Origin: Maricaulis sp965242785
GTDB lineage: Bacteria > Pseudomonadota > Alphaproteobacteria > Caulobacterales > Maricaulaceae
Direction of reading: 5' to 3'
Length of the DNA stretch: 64,000 bases
Assembly (NCBI GenBank): GCA_965242785.1
Contig: CBDETA010000004.1
Coordinates: forward strand, 186,001 to 250,000
The notes beneath the pieces were generated by a model. That model was not told where the DNA came from, made no database searches, and saw nothing but the letters and a program-made list of their open reading frames with translations. Position numbers and translations under genes: made by a program. Below, piece after piece: positions 55,225-63,404 of this stretch (position 1 is the stretch's first letter; each line of letters starts with the position of its first letter).

Positions 55225-57009
55225 ATGGGAACGACACAGACCGCCGCGGGTGACGATCTGGCATACCAACTGCCCGAAGGCTGGCCGAAAGCGTCCCTGG
55301 AACAGATCCAGTCCGCGCTGTGTGCTCCCGGTGCCCGCTTCGAAATGGAGACCGTGACCATACGCGGCGCTGAGACGCGGGTCTGGAAACACGCCCTGCC
55401 CTCCCTGGCCGCACTGGCTGCACATGCCCGTCAGCACGGACAGCGCGTCTTCACCATCTATGAGGATGAGCGGCTCACGTTCGATGCCTGGTTCCGGGCG
55501 GTCGCCACGCTGGCGCATGCGCTGCGCGAGCGGGGCGTGGACAAGGGTGATCGTGTCGCCCTGGCGATGCGCAATCTGCCGGAATGGCCGGTCGCCTTCT
55601 TCGCGATCACGGCAATCGGCGCCATTGCCGTGCCGCTCAATGCCTGGTGGAGCGGGGCGGAGCTGGGCTATGGCCTCACCAATTCAGGCGCCAGGCTGCT
55701 GATATGCGACAGCGAACGCTGGGAACGCATCGCGCCGGAGCTGGCCCGCACCGATGTGAAGAGCGCCCTGGTCAGCCGCTCGACGGGCCGGCTGGACGCC
55801 CCGGCCACCGCACTGGAAGACATCATCGGCACGCCGCAGACCTATCGCCAGCTAACCGCCCTGGACCTGCCCCCGGCCGACATCCATCCCGACGATCCGG
55901 CGACCATTTTCTACACTTCCGGCACGACCGGCAGTCCAAAGGGTGCCCTGGGCACGCACCGCAACATCCTGACCAATATCCTGTCCTCGGCCTATGCCGC
56001 CGCCCGCTCCTTCGTCCGGCGCGGCGAGATGCCGCCGGAGCCGACGCCCAAGACCATGCTGACCGTGATCCCGCTGTTTCACGTGACCGCATGCAATGCG
56101 GGCCTGATGGGCGCGGTCTTTGCCGGCAACACCATGATCTTCATGCACAAGTGGGATGTGGTGAAAGCCTTCCAGATCATCGAACGCGAACGGGTCAATG
56201 TCACTGGCGGCGTGCCGACCATCGCCTGGCAGCTGATCGAGCATCCCGACCGCACGAAATACGACCTCTCCTCCCTGGAGACCATTGCCTATGGCGGCGC
56301 CCCGTCTGCCCCCGACCTGGTCCGCAAGATCAAGTCGGTGTTCGGGGCGCTGCCGGGCAATGGCTGGGGAATGACCGAAACCTCGGCAACGGTCACCAGC
56401 CATTCGGCTGAAGACTATCTCAACCGGCCCGACAGTTGCGGCCCACCGGTTCCCGTGGCCGACCTCAAGATCATGAGCCCGGACGGCACGCGCGAACTGC
56501 CAGTGGGTGAGGTCGGCGAGCTGTGGGCGAAAGGTCCGCAGATCGTGACCGGCTACTGGAACAATCCCGAGGCTACGGCCCAGACCTTCATCGATGGCTG
56601 GATCCGCACCGGCGACCTGGCACGGCTGGATGAAGAAGGCTTCTGTTACATCGTCGACCGGGCCAAGGACATCATCATCCGGGGCGGCGAAAACATCTAT
56701 TCCAGCGAGGTGGAGAATGTTCTCTACGATCACCCCGCCGTCACCGACGCCGCGCTGATCGGCATCCCCCACCGCATATTGGGCGAGGAGCCCGCTGCCG
56801 TGGTGCATCTGGCGCCGGGCCAGAGTGCCAGCGAAGCCGAGCTGCAGGCCTGGGTACGCCAGCACCTGGCCGCCTTCAAGACGCCGGTTCGCATCCTGTT
56901 TTCCACCAAGACCCTGCCGCGAAATGCCAACGGCAAGATCATGAAATCCGACTTGAAACCAATGTTTGACGCCGAGATCGAGAGCCGCAAGGCCGAGGGC
57001 GTCGCGTAA
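55225..57009 (+). CDS. Fatty-acid (acyl)-CoA synthetase, AMP-forming
   Basis: 594-residue class I adenylate-forming enzyme that activates a carboxylic acid to its CoA thioester. Core motifs are TIFYTSGTTGSPKGALGTH (P-loop), GWGMTETSATVTSHS, GWIRTGDLARLDEEGF and the C-terminal catalytic Lys in PRNANGKIMK. The N-terminal 80 residues are an extra region before the ligase core. The start at 55225 follows AGGGG directly, so the initiation signal is only moderate. With the divergent bifunctional enzyme it forms a fatty-acid degradation pair. The next gene starts 17 bp after the stop. Confidence 0.9.
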   Translation: MGTTQTAAGDDLAYQLPEGWPKASLEQIQSALCAPGARFEMETVTIRGAETRVWKHALPSLAALAAHARQHGQRVFTIYEDERLTFDAWFRAVATLAHALRERGVDKGDRVALAMRNLPEWPVAFFAITAIGAIAVPLNAWWSGAELGYGLTNSGARLLICDSERWERIAPELARTDVKSALVSRSTGRLDAPATALEDIIGTPQTYRQLTALDLPPADIHPDDPATIFYTSGTTGSPKGALGTHRNILTNILSSAYAAARSFVRRGEMPPEPTPKTMLTVIPLFHVTACNAGLMGAVFAGNTMIFMHKWDVVKAFQIIERERVNVTGGVPTIAWQLIEHPDRTKYDLSSLETIAYGGAPSAPDLVRKIKSVFGALPGNGWGMTETSATVTSHSAEDYLNRPDSCGPPVPVADLKIMSPDGTRELPVGEVGELWAKGPQIVTGYWNNPEATAQTFIDGWIRTGDLARLDEEGFCYIVDRAKDIIIRGGENIYSSEVENVLYDHPAVTDAALIGIPHRILGEEPAAVVHLAPGQSASEAELQAWVRQHLAAFKTPVRILFSTKTLPRNANGKIMKSDLKPMFDAEIESRKAEGVA

Positions 57010-57025
57010 GGGAGGGGATATCCCG

Positions 57026-58177
57026 ATGAGCCTGCTTGCCACCACACTGATGGCCGGTCTGACCAGCCTTGCCCAGCCCGGCAGCTATGTCGCGCCGGAC
57101 TATGACGACGCCTCCAACTGGCTGTGCCGCCCGGGCCGCGCCGGCGATGCCTGTGACATCAACCTGGACACCACCATTATCCAGGCCGACGGCTCGACCG
57201 AGCTGGAGAGTTTTGCCGCGGCGACAGACCCGGCCGTCGACTGCTTCTACGTCTATCCGACCGTGTCGAATGATCCGGGCAACAATTCCGATCTCGCCGC
57301 CAATGACGAGGAAAACCGGGTCATTGCCGCCCAGTTCGCCCGCTTCGGCTCGGTCTGCCGCACCTTTGCCCCCCTGTACCGGCAGGTCACGCTGACCGCG
57401 CTGCGCGCGATGATGGCCGGCCAGGGCCAGATCTCGCAGCTGGACGGCGTGCTGGCCTATCTGGATGTGGCGGCAGCCTTCCAGCACTACATGGAAAACG
57501 ACAATCAGGGCCGGCCCTTCGTGCTGATCGGGCATTCCCAGGGCGCCCGCATGCTGGAACAGCTGGTGACGCGGGTGATCGACGGCCAGCCGGTGCAGGA
57601 CCAGATGCTGTCAGCCATGCTGATCGGCTACAATCTGACAACGGCAGCAGATCAGGAAACTGGCGGCTCCTTCCAGTCGATCCCGACCTGCCAGGCCCGC
57701 GACCAGACCGGCTGCGTCATCGGCTATGTCAGCTTCCGCGCCGATGCGCCGCCGCCGGAAAACGCCCGGTTCGGCCGCAACCCGGACCCGGCAACAGACA
57801 TCATCTGCACCAATCCGGCCGATCTGTCCGGCAATGGAGATGTGCCGCTGGGCGCCTATCTGGCCACGGGCGGGGCCTTCACCTCATCCGCACAGGCCGG
57901 CCCCTGGATCGAGAATGGCCCGGCGATCGAGACCGCCTATGTCCGCGCGCCCGGCCTGTTGACCGGCCAATGTCTGGACAATGAACACGGCCGGTATTTC
58001 TCGGTCAGCGTGCATGGCGACCCGGCCGATCCGCGCACCGATGACATTGTCGGCGACGTGATGACACCGGACGGCACGATCCTGGCGGACTGGGGCCTGC
58101 ACCTGCTGGATGTGGGCATCGCCCAGGCCGATCTGATCGCGCTGGTGGAAAGCCAGGCTGCAGCCCACGCGGACTGA
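57026..58177 (+). CDS. DUF3089 alpha/beta-hydrolase-like protein
   Basis: 383-residue protein of the DUF3089 family, a branch of the alpha/beta hydrolases. The nucleophile elbow is GHSQGARML at about residue 170; conserved VDCFYVYPTVSNDPG and FAPLYRQVTL blocks are also present. The first 18 residues are weakly hydrophobic, so export is possible but not clear. It is preceded by GGGAGGGG and lies 17 bp after the acyl-CoA synthetase gene, so they are co-transcribed. A lipase or esterase that releases fatty acid for the synthetase is a natural guess, not shown. Confidence 0.85.
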   Translation: MSLLATTLMAGLTSLAQPGSYVAPDYDDASNWLCRPGRAGDACDINLDTTIIQADGSTELESFAAATDPAVDCFYVYPTVSNDPGNNSDLAANDEENRVIAAQFARFGSVCRTFAPLYRQVTLTALRAMMAGQGQISQLDGVLAYLDVAAAFQHYMENDNQGRPFVLIGHSQGARMLEQLVTRVIDGQPVQDQMLSAMLIGYNLTTAADQETGGSFQSIPTCQARDQTGCVIGYVSFRADAPPPENARFGRNPDPATDIICTNPADLSGNGDVPLGAYLATGGAFTSSAQAGPWIENGPAIETAYVRAPGLLTGQCLDNEHGRYFSVSVHGDPADPRTDDIVGDVMTPDGTILADWGLHLLDVGIAQADLIALVESQAAAHAD

Positions 58178-58200
58178 CCTGCCCACAGCGATGACCAGCG

Positions 58201-58228
58201 GGGGCGTCCGGTCACGACCGGGCGCCCC
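58201..58228. terminator. Terminator between DUF3089 gene and thioesterase gene
   Basis: 13-bp inverted repeat (GGGGCGTCCGGTC / GACCGGGCGCCCC, one G-U pair) beginning 23 bp after the DUF3089 stop, followed on the plus strand by GACTTTTG. It lies 10 bp before the stop of the convergent thioesterase and can serve both. Confidence 0.85.
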
Positions 58229-58238
58229 TGACTTTTGT

Positions 58239-59015
58239 TCAGACGAAAATCGCGACGCTCTGCATGCCGGTGATGACCGGCTCGCGGTCGGCATTCCAGA
58301 CCTGCATGACCTGGCTGGACGACCCGTCGCGGGCCAGATCCGAGGTCGACCGGGTCAGCCACCAGCCATCGCGAGTCTGCGGGTTGGCGGTCAGCAGGTT
58401 GAGCATCCAGGCCATCGAACTGATCGGACCGGGTTTTTCGAACAGCGCCATGGCGGCCGGCGGCAGGGCATCGCCGATGGCCATCAGCTCGACCATGGGA
58501 TGAAGACCGGTGCGCTCCTTCAGCCGCACCCAGCGCAGGAAGTCCGGCGTGTGGCGTTCCTCGATGGGCAGGGCGTGGCGATAATCCAGATTGCTGGTGA
58601 AGAATTTCGGATCCGGATTGGTCCGGGCGGGGGCCGCAGTGTCCGGTTCGGGCGCTTCGGGGCGAATGTCCGCGGCATAATCGATCGTCGACGGCAGGGC
58701 CGTCATGAAGACGAACAGCGCCTTGAGGCCCAGCTTGCCTTCGGCAAAGACATTGGCCTCGATGAAGGCGGCCGTCCGGCCCCGGCGCAGCAATTGGGTG
58801 CGCACTTCAACCTCGCCGGCCAGCGGGCCGACAAAGGCAATCTGGGCGGAGCGCAGGGGCGGCAGGTCCGGCTGTGAACGCAGCGCGGCCTCCAGGGCGA
58901 GCGCCGCGCTGAGACCGCCATAGGCGGTGCGGCCCTGCATCCAGGTTTCGGGGATCGCGGCGATCAGGGTGTTCTCCCCCGATTTTGCCGCGGCGATGAT
59001 ATCGACCAGATTCAA
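58239..59015 (-). CDS. Acyl-CoA thioesterase-like protein (TesB type, double hotdog)
   Basis: 258-residue hotdog-fold protein resembling TesB-family thioesterases, which release free CoA from acyl-CoA. N-terminal half: WMQGRTAYGGLSAALALEAAL and FVGPLAGEVEVRTQLLRRGRT; the C-terminal half repeats the fold (SSMAWMLNLL, WWLTRSTSDLARDGSSSQ). The start is a TTG at 59015 with AGGA seven bases upstream; no ATG lies nearby in frame. It is the last gene of the phosphotransferase-SDR-SDR operon. Confidence 0.82.
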   Translation of the reverse strand: MNLVDIIAAAKSGENTLIAAIPETWMQGRTAYGGLSAALALEAALRSQPDLPPLRSAQIAFVGPLAGEVEVRTQLLRRGRTAAFIEANVFAEGKLGLKALFVFMTALPSTIDYAADIRPEAPEPDTAAPARTNPDPKFFTSNLDYRHALPIEERHTPDFLRWVRLKERTGLHPMVELMAIGDALPPAAMALFEKPGPISSMAWMLNLLTANPQTRDGWWLTRSTSDLARDGSSSQVMQVWNADREPVITGMQSVAIFV

Positions 59016-59039
59016 TGCGATGTCCTTTTGGGGTTGGGA

Positions 59040-59126
59040 TCAGAGATCGCGCACCAGGAGGCAGGTGGTGCGGGCACCGGCTTCGCGATCGGCGGAAATG
59101 GCCCGGGCGATAACATGGACAGTCAT
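59040..59126 (-). CDS. Possible 28-aa small ORF coupled to the SDR stop
   Basis: Reading frame of 28 codons whose ATG overlaps the SDR stop (ATGA) and which ends 25 bp before the thioesterase start. It has the arrangement of a coupled small gene and uses ordinary codons (MTVHVIARAISADREAGART at the start), but there is no ribosome site of its own and no recognised family. It may be a chance frame in the spacer. Confidence 0.3.
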   Translation of the reverse strand: MTVHVIARAISADREAGARTTCLLVRDL

Positions 59127-59959
59127 GTGTCCTGAACCTTCTGCAGGGCGGCTTCGACCTCTCGAATGGTGGACGGTGCCACGGGGTGGGAGGTCGACAA
59201 ACCGCCATCCGCGGATATCGCCTGTCCATTTATGTAGCTGGACGCATCCGAAGCGAGGAACAGGGCCAGCGCCGCGATTTCCTCGGCCCGGCCACCCCGG
59301 CGCAGCGGGTTGATCTGGCCGATCTTGTGTTCCTTGCCGGCAGCCCGGGCCGCGTCGAAGGCAAAGGCGGTCATTCCGGTCTCGGTCAGGCCCGGGCAGA
59401 TGGCATTCACCCGCACACCGGTCCCGGTCAGGCTCTGGCAGGCAGTCTGCACCAGATTGACCACGCCGGCCTTGGAGGCCGAATAGGCCGCCGGCCCGGC
59501 ACCAAAGCGCAGCCCGGCCACCGAGGCCGTGCAGATGATGGAGCCGCGCTTCTGTTTGATCATGTGCGGGGCTGCGTGCTTGATCGCCAGGAAGGGCCCG
59601 ATCAGGTTGACGCGCAGCACCTCGGACCAGACCTCCGGCGTCAGATCGAAGAAGTCGCGCAGGCCACCGGTGATGCCGGCATTGGCATAGACCACGTCCA
59701 GCCCGCCGAAACGGTCGATAGCCTCGGCAATCGCGCGGGACACATCGACCTCCTCACCGGCATCCATGGTCACAGCAAGGGCTTCGCCGCCCGCCTCGCG
59801 GATGGCTTCAGCGGTCGCTTCGACTTCGGCGGAGAGATCGGCAGCCACCACCCGGGCGCCTGCCTTGGCAAACAGCCGCGCCGAGGCCCGGCCGATACCG
59901 GAGGCCGCACCCGTGACCAGCGCCGTGCGGCCTTCCAGCGACAGAAGGTCGGCGCTCAT
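59123..59959 (-). CDS. SDR-family oxidoreductase (operon copy 2)
   Basis: 278-residue short-chain dehydrogenase/reductase. NAD(P) motif VTGAASGIGRASARLF, VVYANAGITG (NAG motif) and the catalytic Tyr/Lys in YSASKAGVVNLV are all present; the C-terminus has the usual GRAEEIAALALFLASDASSYI. A hydroxyacyl or alcohol substrate is likely, given acyl-CoA neighbours. Its ATG overlaps the stop of the upstream SDR gene by 4 bp, so both are made together. Confidence 0.9.
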   Translation of the reverse strand: MSADLLSLEGRTALVTGAASGIGRASARLFAKAGARVVAADLSAEVEATAEAIREAGGEALAVTMDAGEEVDVSRAIAEAIDRFGGLDVVYANAGITGGLRDFFDLTPEVWSEVLRVNLIGPFLAIKHAAPHMIKQKRGSIICTASVAGLRFGAGPAAYSASKAGVVNLVQTACQSLTGTGVRVNAICPGLTETGMTAFAFDAARAAGKEHKIGQINPLRRGGRAEEIAALALFLASDASSYINGQAISADGGLSTSHPVAPSTIREVEAALQKVQDT

Positions 59960-60717
59960 ATCGTCGACCCGCCATCAACGACGATCATCTGGCCGTTCAC
60001 ATAGCCGCCGGCATCCGAGGCCAGGAATACCGCCGCCCCGGCCAGGTCTTCCGGATTGCCCATCCGGCGCATCGGGTGGCTGGTGTTGAAAGCCTTTTCC
60101 GCCTCCGGATTCTCCCACAGGGCGCGGGCGAAATCGGTGCGGATCAGGCCCGGCGCGATGCAGTTGGTGCGGACATTGTGCTGGCCGTATTCGACCGCGT
60201 AATTGCGGGCGAGCTGGAAGTCGGCGGCCTTGGAAACATTGTACGCCCCGATGGTGGGCGAGCCTCGCAGACCCCCGATCGAGGACACCACGATCAGCGC
60301 GCCCTTCTTGCGCTCGATCATGTCCGGCAGGCACATCTGCATCAGCCAGTGATTGGACAGGATGTTGTTGTCCAGGATCTTGCGGAACTGCTCGTCCGAA
60401 ATGCCGCTGATCGGTCCGTAATAGGGGTTGCTGGCTGCGTTGCAGACGCAGATATCAATGCCGCCGAACACCTCCCGCGTCTTGGCGACAAGGTTCTCGA
60501 GCGCGTCCTTTTCCGAGATCGAGGCCGGGATGGCGATCGCCTTTCCCCCACCCTGGGCATTGATGGCGTCGGCGACCTCTTCACAGGCGGGACCCTTGCG
60601 GCTGGAGATCACGACATTGGCACCGTGGGCGGCAAACTGTTCGGCGATAGCCCGGCCAATGCCGCGGGACGAGCCGGTGATGATGGCCGTCCGGCCGTCC
60701 AGACTGAACAAGGACAT
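59956..60717 (-). CDS. SDR-family oxidoreductase (operon copy 1)
   Basis: 253-residue short-chain dehydrogenase/reductase with TGSSRGIGRAIAEQF, NAASNP, catalytic YNVSKAADFQLA and GNPEDLAGAAVFLASDAGGYV. GGGGAGA precedes the ATG. It lies 39 bp after the phosphotransferase gene. It is similar in plan to the next SDR but clearly divergent in sequence, so this is not a recent duplication. The substrate is unknown; a 3-hydroxyacyl or branched-alcohol substrate fits the operon. Confidence 0.9.
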   Translation of the reverse strand: MSLFSLDGRTAIITGSSRGIGRAIAEQFAAHGANVVISSRKGPACEEVADAINAQGGGKAIAIPASISEKDALENLVAKTREVFGGIDICVCNAASNPYYGPISGISDEQFRKILDNNILSNHWLMQMCLPDMIERKKGALIVVSSIGGLRGSPTIGAYNVSKAADFQLARNYAVEYGQHNVRTNCIAPGLIRTDFARALWENPEAEKAFNTSHPMRRMGNPEDLAGAAVFLASDAGGYVNGQMIVVDGGSTI

Positions 60718-60756
60718 GGACTGTCTCCCCTTATCGAACCGGCCCGTTGACCGGGC

Positions 60757-61809
60757 CTATTTGGCGCCCGCCTTGCGGGCAAAATCCCAGGCCGCCTGCG
60801 CCAGCGGCACCAGACGGGCGACGGTCGCCTCGGCCTTGTCGCTGGAGGCATTGCCATCAATGATGCGCTTCTTGATGCCCTGGACGATGCCGACCAGGCG
60901 GAAGAGATTGTAGGCGAAGTACCAGTTCAACTCGGGAACGCCCGTGCGGCCGGTCAGCTCGCAATAGAGCCCCACCACCTCGTCCAGGTCGGGAATGCCG
61001 CTGGCCTCGAAATCGACGCCCAGCAGCCCGGCACTTCCGCTTTCCGCCGGCAGGCCCCATTGCATGGCCAGATAGGTGAAGTCGGCCAGCGGATCGCCCA
61101 GGGTGGACAGCTCCCAGTCCAGCACAGCCAGGATCTGCGGACCGTCCGGCGCGAACATGGCATTGTCGATGCGGTAATCGCCATGGATGACCGAGGTGCG
61201 CGTCTGTTCGGGCACGGTGTCGGGCAGGTAGGCGATCAGCTTTTCAACTTCCGGGACGTCATCGGTCTGGGCGGCGCGGTATTGCTTGGTCCAGCGGCCG
61301 ACCTGGCGGACGAAATAGTTTCCGGGCCGGCCGTAATCGCCCAGGCCGATCGTTTCAGGATCAAAATTGTGCAGTTGGGCCAGGGTTTCCACGAGGGCGC
61401 GGTACATGGCGCTGCGCGTTTGCGGTGTTTCGCCGGGAAGGCTGCCATCGGCGAGCGAGCGGCCCTCGACATGCTCCATGATGTAGAACATCGAGCCGAT
61501 CACGCTGTCGTCCTCGCACAGGGCAAAGGGTCGGGCCACCGGGAAGCCGGCGGGATGCAGGGCCGAGATCAGGCGGTATTCGCGATCAACCGCATGGGCG
61601 GATGGCAGCAGCGGACCGAAGGGTTTGCGCCGCAGCACATAGGTCCCGTTTCCCGCCTCCACCCGATAGGTCGGATTGGACTGTCCGCCGGGAAACTTGC
61701 TCAGCGACACCGGACCGGAAATGCCGGGGATCGCGCCGCGCATCCAGGCCTCCAGCCGGCCCAGATCGATCGCTTCGCCCGCCGGAGCCGGATCAGCTGT
61801 TGAAACCAT
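60757..61809 (-). CDS. Phosphotransferase-family protein (ACAD10/APH-like)
   Basis: 350-residue aminoglycoside-phosphotransferase-fold kinase of the type found with acyl-CoA dehydrogenases (the ACAD10/11 kinase domain). It has SGPVSLSKFPGGQSNPTY near the N-terminus, FYIMEHVEGRSL, the catalytic loop VIHGDYRIDNAMF and the metal motif VLDWELSTLGDPLADFTYL. Known relatives phosphorylate 4-hydroxy acids, preparing them for beta-oxidation; that role is inferred here. The ATG at 61809 has AAAGGG seven bases upstream, better placed than the GTG at 61815. First gene of the operon; a TetR-type palindrome lies 58 bp upstream. Confidence 0.85.
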   Translation of the reverse strand: MVSTADPAPAGEAIDLGRLEAWMRGAIPGISGPVSLSKFPGGQSNPTYRVEAGNGTYVLRRKPFGPLLPSAHAVDREYRLISALHPAGFPVARPFALCEDDSVIGSMFYIMEHVEGRSLADGSLPGETPQTRSAMYRALVETLAQLHNFDPETIGLGDYGRPGNYFVRQVGRWTKQYRAAQTDDVPEVEKLIAYLPDTVPEQTRTSVIHGDYRIDNAMFAPDGPQILAVLDWELSTLGDPLADFTYLAMQWGLPAESGSAGLLGVDFEASGIPDLDEVVGLYCELTGRTGVPELNWYFAYNLFRLVGIVQGIKKRIIDGNASSDKAEATVARLVPLAQAAWDFARKAGAK

Positions 61810-61867
61810 CTGCACACCCTTTCACGAGACACCGGCCACCCGGTCATGATCGCCGGACGCTACAGCA

Positions 61868-61883
61868 TACCGAAAACTCGGTA
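61868..61883. promoter_or_regulatory. Palindromic operator between phosphotransferase operon and tetR
   Basis: TACCGAAAACTCGGTA has perfect 6-bp arms around AAAC. It lies 58 bp upstream of the phosphotransferase start and 190 bp upstream of the divergent TetR-family gene. Size and position fit a TetR-family operator acting on the operon and perhaps on the regulator itself. Confidence 0.6.
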
Positions 61884-62073
61884 AATGCATAGACCGCACA
61901 CCGGTACAGACGCGACCACAGGCAGGAACCATTTGATTTATTGAAACATACAAGCACGTCGAAAGGGCCTGCACATTTCCATACCGTTTCTGCTATGATG
62001 GAGAACAGGAAGGAAGAGCAGAACTGTTCCCCGCTTGCGTGACGATATCAACGAACTCTGCTAAGCGAATGAT

Positions 62074-63330
62074 ATGAATGCGACTCCGAAGACAGTGGAC
62101 AGCGCCAAGACGCGCCGGTTCCAGCAAAAGCGCGAGCTGATCCTCGACGCCGCCGCCCGGCTGATCAACCAGCACGGCGTGCGCGGCATGACATTTGTCG
62201 ACGTGGCGCAGCTGGTCGACCTGAACACGACCAGCATCACCTATTATTTCAAGCGCAAGGAATTGCTGGCCGCGGCCGTGCTCGAGCGCTCGCTGCAGCG
62301 GCTGGAAGCCCTGATCGAGGAAGCCGCGCTGGGCCAGACACCGCAGGAGCGGATTGCCCGCTATATCCGGCTGAACTTCCAGCTGCACGCGGCGATCAAC
62401 CGGCAGGAAGAACGCCCGATCGCGGTGCTGTCGGACATTCGCGCGCTGAACGAGCCCTATAATTCGGACCTGACGACGCGCTATGTGCAGGTCTTCCGCA
62501 AGCTGCGCACCTTCTTCGACGCGCCGCGCTCGGAAGACGACAAGGTCCTCAACACCATCCGCGCCCACGTGTTGGTCCAGAACATGTTCTGGATCCCGGC
62601 CTGGATCGGCCAGTATTCGACCAGCGACTACGAACGCGTCAGCGAGCGCATGATCGAGATCTTCGAGCATGGCTTTGCGCCCAAGGGCGCCAAGTGGGCG
62701 CCGCATCTGCTGCCGATCGACGAAACCACTTTGCGCGTCGGCATCGAGGGCATGCCGGGCAATTTTGCCCGTGCGGCGACCTTCCTGATCAATGAGCGCG
62801 GCTATCGCGGTGCGTCGGTCGAACAGATTGCGTCGGAACTGAACGTCACCAAGGGCAGCTTCTACCACCACCTGGAAGCCAAGGACGAGCTGGTGCTGGA
62901 ATGCTTCCGGCGCTCCTATGGCCGGGTCTCGCTGGTCCAGCGGGCCGCGATCAAGGCCGGCGGCGACCAGTGGCAGATGCTGGTCTCGGCCATGGTGACG
63001 CTGCTCAACATCCAGCTGTTCAGCGAATTTCCGCTGCTGCGGACCACGGCCCTGCAGGCCCTGCCGACCGAGCTGCGGGATGATGTCATCGAAGCCTCCA
63101 ACCGGGTCGCCCGGCGCTTTGCCGGCATGCTGATCGACGGCGTGACCGAAGGCTCGGTGCGCGCGATCGATCCGCTGATCGCCTCGCAGCTGCTGGTGAG
63201 CTCGCTCAACTCGGCCTATGACCTGCGCGACTGGATCCAGAATTTCCCGCAGGAAAAGACCTTCGCCTTCATCGGCTCGACCCTGGCCTTCGGTCTGTTT
63301 GCCGATCCACCGGCGCCGCGGCTGGGCTGA
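62074..63330 (+). CDS. Double-domain TetR/AcrR-family regulator
   Basis: 418 residues, about twice the usual TetR length, with two complete TetR units in tandem. Unit 1 has its helix-turn-helix at about 18-64 (ILDAAARLINQHGVRGMTF, then SITYYFKRKELL); unit 2 at about 228-275 (FLINERGYRGASVEQIASEL, then GSFYHHLEAKDELV). Each is followed by a helical ligand-binding domain. One polypeptide could therefore act as a built-in pseudo-dimer. It faces the phosphotransferase operon and probably represses it through the palindrome at 61868. Relatives of this layout sit near fatty-acid and CoA genes, so the ligand may be an acyl-CoA (inference). Confidence 0.88.
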   Translation: MNATPKTVDSAKTRRFQQKRELILDAAARLINQHGVRGMTFVDVAQLVDLNTTSITYYFKRKELLAAAVLERSLQRLEALIEEAALGQTPQERIARYIRLNFQLHAAINRQEERPIAVLSDIRALNEPYNSDLTTRYVQVFRKLRTFFDAPRSEDDKVLNTIRAHVLVQNMFWIPAWIGQYSTSDYERVSERMIEIFEHGFAPKGAKWAPHLLPIDETTLRVGIEGMPGNFARAATFLINERGYRGASVEQIASELNVTKGSFYHHLEAKDELVLECFRRSYGRVSLVQRAAIKAGGDQWQMLVSAMVTLLNIQLFSEFPLLRTTALQALPTELRDDVIEASNRVARRFAGMLIDGVTEGSVRAIDPLIASQLLVSSLNSAYDLRDWIQNFPQEKTFAFIGSTLAFGLFADPPAPRLG

Positions 63331-63352
63331 CACTTTACACAAGCCGACACGA

Positions 63353-63381
63353 AAAGGCCCCGGTCAACGACCGGGGCCTTT
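63353..63381. terminator. Bidirectional terminator between tetR and TonB receptor
   Basis: Perfect 13-bp inverted repeat AAAGGCCCCGGTC / GACCGGGGCCTTT with a 3-nt loop, 22 bp after the tetR-like stop and 23 bp from the stop of the convergent receptor. A and T residues at the stem base allow use on both strands. Confidence 0.9.
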
Positions 63382-63404
63382 CCTGTTGGGGCTGTGCCCG
63401 TGAC

